NCBI GenBank assembly: GCA_026260175.1
Contig: JAKCWW010001810.1
Coordinates: forward strand, 2,769-43,702
Direction: 5' to 3'
DNA from: Reticulitermes lucifugus
Lineage: Eukaryota > Arthropoda > Insecta > Blattodea > Rhinotermitidae
DNA: 40,934 nucleotides
Made by a program: the position numbers and the translations under genes
The notes under the pieces: generated by a model
What the model was told of the DNA's origin: nothing
The model's database searches: none
What the model saw: the letters and a program-made list of their open reading frames with translations, nothing else
Shown: positions 11,001 to 18,899 of the stretch, in pieces
How positions within the stretch are numbered: position 1 is the stretch's first letter
Layout of the letters: each line of letters begins with the position of its first letter

Positions 11001-13614
11001 GCACAGCAATGCACATATGGGTTCCATAAAATGAGAGGAATTTCTTGATTAAATGAGAAAGTATTAGCTTTACCAAGAGTGACTCTGCTTCATGGAGTTT
11101 GCTGGTTCGTTAATACACATGAGATATGATTTTCACAGTTAGTGAATGTTTAGGCTGTGGTCTTCTGAGCACTCTGCACATGGAGGGAACAGCAGATTTC
11201 TCTGAAAATGTTATAAAAATTTGGACATACCCTTCACATGTCAGTTCCTTTCTTTCCATTGCTTGGACTGATGAATGTCTGTGATATTTATGCTTGTGGT
11301 GGTGATGGTGCCTTCGTGGATGTTCAAACACTTCATCTCTGCTACTAATCCTATCCACAACACCATTTTGTTTATCCACCACTTGATTTCTTCGCTTGCT
11401 GTGCTATAATGTGACATTATGCAATTACAGGATTACTTTTAAACATTTAATGCCCCGACTGTTTCAAACACAACACTTACTTTCATATCATTTGTAGTCT
11501 GTTCCAATTATATTAGAGATGTAAAATTTCAAACATGCTATAAACCTGCAACTAGTATTTCCTAGCTTCCTCTTAATTATGTAACATTTTCTCATACACT
11601 AAGGATCATCAAAGCCTCAGTCAGGAGAGCTGGCCTCTGGAGTGAGACTCAAACCTGAGGCCTCATGGATACAAATTAGGAGTACCAACAACTGAAGCAT
11701 GATATTTTGTTGCAAGTAATTCTGGAGTAAAATCATTCAGAGGAAAATGTATCAAAAACTTGGCTCAGAACATAGCATTATGTCAAAAGCAAACAGAATA
11801 TAAAGTTACGTAAAATCACGTTATATTATGTCTTACGCAGAGGATAGATGACAGAAAGGAATATTCATGTTGCAAAGAGTTAAAACAGATTTTTTTACAT
11901 AATCAACTACTGAGTATAATCTCACACCACTCAGTAATGTAAGTTGAAATATACAATTTGTAAAATGTATGTATAGAAAAGGCTGAAGTATTATAAAATC
12001 CTGCACAAGACTGACACATCTGTCTCAGGGTAGGGTCTAGTGGTCAGCTATTATGAACAAACACAATAATAAACCTTGGGTTCCACAAAAGGTGGTAAAT
12101 TTTTAACCATGTGAATAACTACCAATTTAAGAAGGATTCGGTTCCATGGAGTTAGCCAATTAGCTGCGAGAGAACAAACAAAATCGCACAGTATGGTCTG
12201 AATTTCAGATTAAACCCGAAGAAAGAATTACACAGACAGAAAGGGGTTCACTGGAAGTAATCTCAGCACATATCCAGCAAAGTAAAAGTTGTCCCTGTAC
12301 ATGCCATGAAGGTATGCAGGGAGAGTGAAGGCATAGATCTGCTCCTTCTTAACCTTGCCACTGGGTGGAGGTGAGCTGGTCTGGATGGTTTGGAGAAGAG
12401 ATAAATTTCTTTCCCCTGCTGGAATTTGAGCCACATATTGTCCGGCCCATAGTCCAGTACTATAATGACTATGCTATACTGGTTCCTCAGCACATATCCA
12501 GTACTGAATAAAATGTCTCATCAATGACAGTGATGAACTGATCACATACCAATAGTACGTCATGGCATGAAATAGTTTTTTAAAAAAGTGCAGAGACTTG
12601 ATTCCATGATTTCTGAAATGTGCTGAAGGTTTACTGACCTGCTGTTATCAATTAACCATGAAGTACTCAATTTTTCAGAGAAAAGTTTTTACATTTCTGG
12701 ATAGATCAAGTACACAATATTATTTTCAAAGAAATCCATCTTCAAATCCTCATACAAATCATGCAACCAACTTCTTTTGTTATCATAAAATAGTAGTAAA
12801 AGTGTGCTTGAATGATGCAATGAAATATGGTACCTCAATAAATAAACACACGTGGATGCCACCAAATTACAACACTTCTTATATACAAAGGTTATCATAG
12901 TATTTTTACAGAAGTAAAAAGTAACATAAAAGAATTTAGACTCCCATTGGTTTGGTGTATAAAATTATACTGTATTGTATTGTACCGTTCTCCTTCTTCT
13001 GTGGCGCAACAGCTCGACTTGGACCTGGGCCACCTGATTTTTGAAGTTTCTAGATCACACACAATTAGACACACACATTTGGTAGGACTCCTCTGAATGA
13101 GCGATCTACTCATTGCAGAGGCTGCTACCTACTCAAGACACGACAAACACAAGAGACGAACGTTCATGCCCTCAGCGGGATTCAAACCCACAATCCCAGC
13201 AATCAAGTGACTTCAGAACTATGCCTAAGACTGCACTGCCACTGGGATCAGCACTGTACTGTAGTTGCTAAAGAAAATTTATTTTCAGAAATAAAATCAT
13301 TCCAGAAGGCCTACTACTTACATATAAACGATATGTTTGAGTACAAATGTGACAATTGTACAAATTTTCTGGAATGACCAGAAAAACATTTCTGACTCAC
13401 ACAAGAACACATGAATGCCAGTAACTTATATCTGCTGTACCTTTGTATGGTGTCTTCGCTGTGTTTCTGATTCAATTTCACCTGCCGTAACATCAGAAGT
13501 TGAATGGACATTTACAGGTTCAGGCTTCTCTGAGTGTGAAGTCAGTCTGCTTTCACCAGATTCAACCACAAACATTGGCAGCGATGGAACTGTAGTAAAT
13601 AATGGTGGAGGCAT
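1893..13614 (-). CDS. Cep89: Cep89 orthologue, centriolar distal-appendage coiled-coil protein (3' partial, 9 exons)
   Basis: Joined exons in transcript order: 13614-13441, 11403-11231, 10734-10502, 9268-8736, 7544-7406, 6945-6765, 4324-4157, 3753-3522, 2062-1893. Every junction has AG/GT sites and compatible phase, giving about 667 residues; as I remember it the human protein is about 780. Residues 1-190 are low complexity (His-rich, Gln/Pro/Lys-rich). From about 195 onward it is almost continuous heptad coiled coil. The diagnostic stretch is VYRLNVELDRYQQKL followed by LGPLLEAYQETIQEK, which I recognise as the central CEP89 signature. Later exons keep the family order (SEW/TW-Q-L...EEN, then DNKVPFAVHSASV, then the C-terminal coils). 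CEP89 acts at mother-centriole distal appendages in ciliogenesis, and a mitochondrial role is also reported in flies and humans. The last coding exon (AC|.. phase 2 onward) was not found below 1893 and probably lies outside the window. The start is uncertain. Confidence 0.85.
2063..3521 (-). other. Cep89 intron
   Basis: A 1.46 kb intron. A SINE-like fragment may lie near 2150-2250 (aaggaattccctgccttgta), but it is too degraded to call. Open stretches on the plus strand around 2426-2953 overlap in all three frames and look like chance. Confidence 0.5.
3522..3753 (-). CDS. Cep89: Cep89 exon, coiled coil
   Basis: The acceptor is AACATCCCAG and the donor AAG|GTGGGT. The 77 codons after one completing base read KAQHQCEELQSRLVTC, then FAEGLVGEQENLLHQ, and end RMGSLKTKLK. 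It corresponds to the late CEP89 region (LANLVGLAENITQERD and the LGKLEEKVK block in human, from memory). It ends in phase 0. Confidence 0.9.
4157..4324 (-). CDS. Cep89: Cep89 exon, coiled coil
   Basis: The acceptor is TGTATTTGCAG and the donor AA|GTATGT. Heptad sequence LLEELKAKYKGDKSSL runs on to VTAENKRLQIHVKSLDKLL. Phase: one base in, two bases out. It joins directly to the exons on either side, so no exon is missing between 6765 and 4324. Confidence 0.9.
4501..4730 (+). repeat. Dispersed repeat D, copy 1 (Cep89 intron)
   Basis: It shares an extended block with 6299-6537: ggcatttaaattttag, ttatttgaacagaaaaagat, agcaaatttccttg..tgcctaa and gtgtgtt..., in the same order and orientation. 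No coding potential is seen. The 2.4 kb intron (4325-6764) is otherwise without recognised features. Confidence 0.75.
6299..6537 (+). repeat. Dispersed repeat D, copy 2 (same Cep89 intron)
   Basis: It pairs with the copy at 4501-4730. The two differ by many substitutions and small indels, so the duplication is old or the two are independent insertions of one family. Confidence 0.75.
6765..6945 (-). CDS. Cep89: Cep89 exon, coiled coil
   Basis: The acceptor is GTTCTCATTCAG and the donor CG|GTAAGT. It completes a Val codon from the previous exon and passes CG on. It contains VAELTRDNEMLVNKF and NADNKVPFAVHSASVSECR. The latter resembles the conserved DGKIAVEVHKSIVNEL block in CEP89. Confidence 0.9.
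7024..7128 (-). repeat. Repeat family C copy (Cep89 intron)
   Basis: On the minus strand it carries the family landmarks in order: ccttgaagatggga, cgaaacgtcagta and tatcccagaagagcgcag. The same order occurs at 15522-15628, 27514-27620, 30425-30548 and 39470-39610. The rest of the 460 bp intron (6946-7405) shows nothing else. Confidence 0.7.
7406..7544 (-). CDS. Cep89: Cep89 exon, coiled coil
   Basis: The acceptor is AATGCATTGCAG and the donor AGAG|GTGAGT. It has 46 codons plus one base and starts in phase 0. The sequence VAEKCGTWHTLQQDTSLVQE continues into a Gln/Leu-rich coil. It aligns by eye with the W-x-x-L-Q...EEN block that follows the central coil in CEP89. It is too short to stand out as an open frame and was found by requiring a phase-compatible exon here. 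Confidence 0.88.
8512..8640 (-). repeat. tRNA-derived SINE (family A-like), degraded
   Basis: The minus strand reads ggagctcagtcagtaaagtg then ggggtttgatttcc, which resemble pol III A-box and B-box. A body similar to the copy at 25190-25342 follows. It lies in the 1.19 kb Cep89 intron 7545-8735. Confidence 0.6.
8736..9268 (-). CDS. Cep89: Cep89 exon, central coiled coil with family signature
   Basis: This is the largest coding exon (533 bp). The acceptor TTTTATTTTCAG has a strong pyrimidine tract and the donor is CAG|GTGAGT. It begins TTLVETLHKKEEDIQ and continues as heptads through NEDVTLLKNLVYRLNVELD. A short non-coil break with prolines follows (ATELPPLKVTPSE), then the LGPLLEAYQETIQEKND coil and QIVAENEKLYQELEEANKQ. 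Both the RLNVEL block and the PLL-AYE block match my memory of vertebrate CEP89. This exon gives the identification. Confidence 0.92.
9269..10501 (-). other. Cep89 intron
   Basis: A 1.23 kb intron. 9310-9425 has a SINE-like look (ttactcagttggtaagaaat), but no clear match to the other copies. Nothing else recognised. Confidence 0.45.
10502..10734 (-). CDS. Cep89: Cep89 exon, linker and first heptads
   Basis: The acceptor is ATATTTAACAG and the donor A|GTGAGT. It has a Gln/Pro/Lys-rich linker (EQQQEQQPKPKPRQKL), then a first coiled-coil stretch (ALLQEVDRLTKENEELTTN) and a Ser/Gln-rich tail. It takes two bases (GG) from the previous exon and passes one base (A) to the next. Confidence 0.8.
11231..11403 (-). 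CDS. Cep89: Cep89 exon with His-rich segment
   Basis: The acceptor is ACATTATAG and the donor GG|GTATGT. It starts in phase 0, leaves two bases and has 57 full codons. It opens HSKRRNQVVDKQNGVVD and contains HPRRHHHHHKHKYHRHSS, a strongly basic, histidine-rich patch, then ends MERKELTCEG. Such a patch is not part of the human protein as I remember it. The exon is predicted disordered and has no coiled coil. Confidence 0.7.
12240..12490 (-). repeat. tRNA-derived SINE family A copy
   Basis: The minus strand begins ccagtatagcatagtcatta, then gggcc...gaaattt and tctccaaaccatccag, in the same order as the copy at 14960-15190. It is inserted in the 2.0 kb Cep89 intron 11404-13440. Confidence 0.65.
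12983..13250 (-). repeat. tRNA-Leu/Ser-like SINE family B copy
   Basis: The minus strand starts atcccagtggcagtgcagtc, with B-box gggtttgaatccc. It continues with cgtctcttgtgtttgt, tagcagcctctgcaatga, tgtgtgtgatctagaaac and gctgttgcgcca. The same blocks in the same order occur at 32105-32365. It lies in the same intron as the family A copy at 12240-12490. Confidence 0.75.
13441..13614 (-). CDS. Cep89: Cep89 exon, N-terminal (possible start exon)
   Basis: It encodes a Ser/Glu/Pro-rich segment ending ESETQRRHHTK, then donor GTACAG in phase 0. Two starts are possible. (1) ATG at 13614, with G at -3 and an in-frame TGA six codons upstream. (2) An internal acceptor TTTACTACAG, so that the exon begins at 13589 and needs one base from an upstream exon. 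The second has the better pyrimidine tract. There is no coiled coil here, and this part is poorly conserved in the family, so assignment rests on splice phase with the next exon. Confidence 0.6.
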
Positions 13615-14043
13615 CACTGATTCCCAACATCACTCTGCAATCAGCAGTGAATTTGCCTTCATAAATGCTACAAGACTTTGTAGCAAAGTTCATGAAAAAG
13701 ATGTTACAGACCTAAATGCTCTATATTTTGAAGTTTGCCTAGACTTGACAATATATATTATTCTATTATAAGGATATCTGGCAAGTCAATTGTTTGATGT
13801 GCTCAAGTCAAAACATCATATAGTCATGCACTGATGATGCTGCTGTTGATGGTGATGATTTTAGGGAGTTGAAGTTCATGCTTTCTTCTGGCATGATTGA
13901 AAATGAAAAATGCCAGCCACTTGTAGCAACAGTCTGCAGTTTAAAAAACATTTTGTAACACTGCCTCATTGTCTGTTTGCTGTCACTATATATTTCTAAA
14001 CATCTTTGTTGCCTGTGCAAATGGTTCTACAGGTAAGCTGGAG

Positions 14044-14153
14044 AGTATGTTTTATCGTTGGACTGAGCACTATAGAGAGGGCGGCATCATTGGTCTCTAT
14101 GCAGCAGCGATGTCGTCCGCGCTATGGGATGCAGTCCAATGATAAAAAATACT
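14044..14153. mobile_element. Small MITE-like element with 22-bp inverted repeats
   Basis: The left arm agtatgttttatcgttggac(tg) at 14044-14065 and the right arm at 14132-14153 are inverted copies with 20 of 22 matching positions. Total length is 110 bp. No target-site duplication is evident and the superfamily is not recognised. It lies upstream of the first sure Cep89 exon. Confidence 0.55.
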
Positions 14154-14639
14154 TTCCGTATTTCTCTGATCCAATCAGAAACAAGTTGGTATGACATATA
14201 ATGCTTTTGCACTATAGCTTAATGTGTGAAATGCAGACTTGTCTAAGTGCGAAAACCGGATTTGCACAGTAGGTTTTTCTATGTGCTATGTTCATATAAA
14301 ACTAGGGGTAAAGTTATAACTTCACACGCTTCACTATTTAAGTGTTCGTGAGAGGTGGGAACATAAAATATTTTGAACTAGGAACTGAAGCATGCAATTC
14401 CAAGACACTTCATTTCACTGCATCTTCTAATTTAATAACGCCTGGGAATTTAAATTTTATCACAAACTTGAACTTAAAGAGAGTTTCGAGATATAATGAT
14501 GTAAGCGGAACGTTGAACTAATCATTTCTACTAGGCAAAAGAATTTTACGCATTCTTAATGAAAACATTAATGCAACATATTGACAAACCATTCGCTTAG
14601 ATCCTGTATTTATTATCGATACAATTATACTACTTAGCC

Positions 14640-14860
14640 ACGTGCAAGTGGTGCAGACACAATTTTCACCGACGTCAAGCACCAGTAGAGGTTATGTTCG
14701 GCCATGTTGAACCGATAATTTCGCTTCTTTTATTAGACATATCGAACATGGCGCGCACATTGGTGCCAACGTACACACAATATGCTAGTAGGCACGACTA
14801 ATCGCGACACTAGCAGCAAGGTATTTTCGGAACATAGTGATAAATAAAAAAAAGTCTCGT
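14640..14860 (-). promoter_or_regulatory. Candidate Cep89 promoter / 5' region
   Basis: This short region between the Cep89 exons and intergenic DNA has several CpG steps (gacgtc, cgcgcac, aatcgcgac) where flanking sequence has few. It sits just upstream of the first recognisable Cep89 exon in transcript direction. No TATA box is recognised. The call rests on composition and position only. Confidence 0.3.
14683..14749 (-). CDS. Candidate first coding exon of Cep89 (tentative)
   Basis: ATG at 14749 (GCGCGCCATGTTC) opens 22 codons beginning MFDMSNKRSEIIG. It is followed by one base and a weak donor (ACTG|GTGCTT). The phase fits the acceptor at 13589. The surroundings are CpG-rich compared with neighbouring AT-rich DNA, as expected at a promoter. 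A second ATG (ACATGGCC, at 14705) opens a different short frame. There is no homology support, and untranslated upstream exons are equally possible. Confidence 0.22.
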
Positions 14861-14959
14861 GTGTAATTTTCGCAATATCTGAACTTTAAAATCTAAAAGT
14901 AAAGTTGTTCTTATGCATTCCGTGAAGACACATAGGAGACTGGAAGTATAACTCCACTC

Positions 14960-15190
14960 ATTCATACTCTGGGCACTGTAGGCAGTGAGTAGTTAGCTTT
15001 ACTCCCCAGATGTGTTTACCCCCGGAGAAAAAGACCCCGGTACCTACTTACGTGTGGTTGGACCTGAATGGTTTGGTGGCTTCGGAAAAGAGATGAACCT
15101 CTCATCCTTGCCAGGAAACAAACCATAATTCCTTGGACATCCAGCCCATAGCCCAGCCCCTGTACTGGCTATGCTATTCCAGCTCCGATT
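14960..15190 (-). repeat. tRNA-derived SINE family A copy
   Basis: The minus strand reads ggagctggaatagcatagcc, gggctatgggctggatgtcc, then catctcttttccgaagccac and ccgggggtaaa. The last block is shared with the full SINE at 15683-15940 (cccgggggtaaagcggcc). Two oppositely oriented copies therefore lie within 500 bp. Confidence 0.65.
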
Positions 15191-15521
15191 CCCCATTTTT
15201 AATATTAAGTAATACCAATGGCATTCCAAACTGCATACATGTACACTATTTATGAACAGCATTGCCCACTATTCTCACTATCAAAGCCCAACATTGCACA
15301 TGATCCTGTAAATAAAAAAATTCATGGAGCCGAGCTGTTCCCGAGGAGCTTTTAATAGTGCAGCTAGTAAAGAAATTTCACGCTTTTTATTAAGTGAAGG
15401 GTCATTAACACACAGGAACTCGTCACTTCAAAATAGGCAAAAGTATGATGAGCCTACCAATGACTTGACAACCTTCCACCATCCCATCTCCATGACCTGT
15501 ACATTGCACTCACATCTCCAG

Positions 15522-15628
15522 CACTTCTTGGACTGCTTGACCTTGAAGATGAAGGCACTGCAACCCTTTTCAATGTCAGATGCTTTTTACCAGTCAACAT
15601 GGTATAACATCCCAGAAGACTTGACTGT
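15522..15628 (+). repeat. Repeat family C copy
   Basis: It carries cttggactgcttgaccttga, agatgaaggcac, ttaccagtcaacatgg and taacatcccagaagacttga in family order. A 110-codon open stretch (15324-15656) runs through it and is not a gene. Confidence 0.7.
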
Positions 15629-15682
15629 AATTAATTGTTTGGCCAATGACAGCTAATTGGCTTATGCACCACCATATGTGAT

Positions 15683-15940
15683 GCCGGGATAGCGTAGTTG
15701 GTATAGCGAATTGCTGTGGGCTGGATGGTTTGGGGATCATCCAGACTGGCCCTGGGGCCCACCCAGCCTCCTATACAATAGGTACCGGGTCTCTCCCGGG
15801 GGTAAAGCGGCCGGGGTGTGGAGTTGACCACCCACCCTCATCTAGTGCCAGGGTTAAAGAAAGAGTAGAGCTATACCTTTACTCCCCCTCTGGGACTTCA
15901 TGGTCCATTCTAGGGAGAACTTTACCTTTACTTTTACCTT
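15683..15940 (+). repeat. Full-length tRNA-derived SINE (family A) with target-site duplication
   Basis: The body starts gccgggatagcgtagttggt, an A-box-like head, and ends in a ttacctttac-type tail. It is flanked by accaccatatgtgat (15668-15682) and accaccacatgtgat (15941-15955), a 15-bp target-site duplication with one mismatch. This marks retroposition and fixes the family ends. The last 75 bp recur at 1-75, and the last 200 at 34389-34583. Confidence 0.85.
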
Positions 15941-15955
15941 ACCACCACATGTGAT

Positions 15956-18899
15956 AGTGCTTGATTGGAACATAAAGATGAAATATAAAGCTTAAACCAA
16001 ATATCCTATGAATTAGAGTTTTATATATATAATATAACTATTATCTAATATATATTATATAATTTTATTATCCATGTATTCTTTGTATGAAGTACATGAA
16101 ATTAATGCATAGTGATGTCATATTTGTCCAGTTATGTTTCACTTTTGAAACCTACTCAACTGACCTATAAGAAACATTTTGAATTTTTATGGTGAATGTT
16201 CAAATTGGGGTCTTCTGAGTTGTGAAATCATGTAGTCTTGTAAGTGGATAATGACATTTCTAAGTAACATACTACCTCCATCTCTAGAATCAAAGTGAAA
16301 TGGGTCCAAACCAACCACAACCAACCAAACAGCTAACTGAGAGCAGAAACTTATGCAAAGTGCAAGTTGAAATGCCTTGTTCTGATAAGCCATTCCAGAG
16401 TATGAAATACATTGCTGAGCTATAGCATGGAAGCCTTTTAATGACAACAGGGATTTTGCTTACACTAATGGGTTTCCTGTCTTGGCTGAGGGCACTGCCA
16501 TTGTCAAGCAGTCCTTTTTTCAATTTCTTGTGCCTGATGATGAAGGAATTATGACCCTTTAAAACAGTGGTAACAATTAACAATCAACATGGTGTTATCT
16601 GACAGTACTTGAATCTTTATTAGGATGTCTATTTTTCCTGTTGTTTATGAGGTGTCCTGAGTTTTTTCCCCATGTTTTGCTGTCCTTGGCCCAATTTGCA
16701 TGTGAGTTGAGCTGGCTCTGAACAAACCATTGAAAAAACTGACAAAATATCTCATATCAATGTAGTATATTTAACCCCTGACACAAAAGTGTAAGATCCC
16801 CTGCAGCTGTCACAGTGTAGTGTGTTCAAACTGTCATGTTTCCACTAGAACATCAGAACACACTAGAGACACTAGGGTAGAGAACCAACAATTCATGGTA
16901 TTAAACACTTCACCCAGAACAAACATGGCATCAAATTTGACAGAACAGAAGCCCTAGTAAATACCCACACTTACCATCCTGCATTACCGGGGAAACCACT
17001 GTAAGAGTCCAGCACCTGCACACTTTCAAATGTGAAAACAAATCAAACTGAGTATCATCTGGCTTGTTCTCTTTTTGTTGAAATATTCTTCTAGTCACAT
17101 GGTCTGTTCCCATTGAATAGCATCATTGTCCTTCTGTGACAGATATATGTATCAGGCTACATCCTCCTTCTGCCTCATTCACCCTGACTGCAATACATGC
17201 AAAAGTGTCGAAACAGTTTCAATACACAACATAGCTAAACCCCAAAAGCTGAAGTTACACATTAGATAGAGGCTGTGAAACCAAATGATGAACATGTTGA
17301 GATATGAGCACTCTTATATGGCAGTACAGTATCCATTCATTCAGCCTCATTTTATATGTTCACTTACATTCATGGAGTATACATACATATATATGTTTCA
17401 TTTAACATTGTATTTACAAGGTCAGTGCATATCTTGTGTCATTACAAACTGAAGGATTCAGGAAAAAGTCCATTGTTCAGCCTATGTACAACAGTTGTTT
17501 GCAGTTGTTACAGATTGTTGAACTGAAAACAATAACCATGAACAAAGTGAGTATAAGAAAAATATATAAATAGAACAGTAATAGGAAGAAGAGAACTTTT
17601 CAAGAAAATTTAGGCCATTATAGACAGCAACAGCAAAACAATTAATATTGTTGGAAGGCTGAATAATTGGTCCTTATCTTAAAAATTGTGATTATTTTGC
17701 TGAATTAGATCTATGATGGATTGTGGAGGTTGTAAATCCAAACATATTAAGCAAGATAGGATTGGATACCAATCAAAGAGCATTTATTTCCTGCTTTAAG
17801 TACCACAATTTTGCCACATGGGTCAAAGTTGCTTTATATGGAATACTGGAATGTCCTAATGCCTTCTGAAAGTCACAGTAAGAGTGCCAGTGGTGTTTAT
17901 TCACAAAGGATATTTTATATTCATTTCAACATCTTTTCTGTCTCCATTTGTATCACTAATTAGTTATGTTTCTACAAACTGGTGAACATATGTGAAATCC
18001 TGAGTGGCTCAACACAGTAATCATTCTTTAAACATCCAAATATGAGTTTACTGAAGCTGAAAGTTTGTAGCAAGTCTTCAGCTGTTTCTATTATTCAACA
18101 CTGTACCTTGTGTGCCCAGATGTGTTGATTCTTTGAAGATACTATAAACATGAAGCATTATGTTTTCTGGCGTATACACAAATGTTAGGACACAGCTCCA
18201 CACTTACATCTTGTTCTAGCTATCACACAACATGGCTGCCATTAGAGGTCTACTTTCTAGAGTAATCCTGCAAGAGTTAGTTGGGTTGCAAGATTGAATA
18301 TGAATTGTGGCTCATGAATGATCTTGTTTTCTTTATACCTTTTCCAGAAGAAAACATCAAATGACATTTTGATAACATTGTACAGAAATGACATACAAAA
18401 CTAACATGACTACAGGATCACATTCCACAGAATGATATGTTTTTAAGCTTCAAGGATTGTTATTGTGGCAGCATTGTATTTGTATGTGTCAACAGAGGAC
18501 CATATGTTGTGTGAATAGTGTTCACATTTGCTGTTGGATAAAAGTGTGTGTGTTGAAAGGGTGAAACAATAACTTACTTTCCTATGAAATGGCTAAGCAC
18601 GGTGCAATAAAACACCAAAAGTATGACAGTGTGAGTACCATTTTGAAAAGTGACATAATGCACTATAACAGTATGTTATAGCACAGCAAAATGAAGAATG
18701 TTTTTCGAACATATAATCATGTGCAAATCACTTTAAAATCGTGGGTGGTGAATTTAGTATTGACAAACAGCACTATGTTCACATTTAGTACACGTAGTTC
18801 ATCTGTAAGAAATTAGTGATATACTATTTCAATGTCTGGTATAACACTCACAACATATTCTAACATTCTATGGTTGACTTATTTAGTTCAAACACTCTC
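15956..18899. other. Intergenic DNA
   Basis: Between the two genes, AT-rich, including an almost pure A/T stretch at 16018-16075. A very degraded repeat C remnant may lie at 16530-16600 (cctgatgatgaaggaattat). No gene recognised on either strand. Confidence 0.5.

Noticed and set aside
13808..14020. Minus-strand open frame ending MNFNSLKSSPSTAASS, considered as an upstream Cep89 exon
   Set aside because: No convincing donor in the right phase and no homology; the cat/atc-rich part looks like low-complexity sequence.
15324..15656. 110-codon plus-strand open frame
   Set aside because: Its second half is repeat family C read in one frame; no domain is seen.
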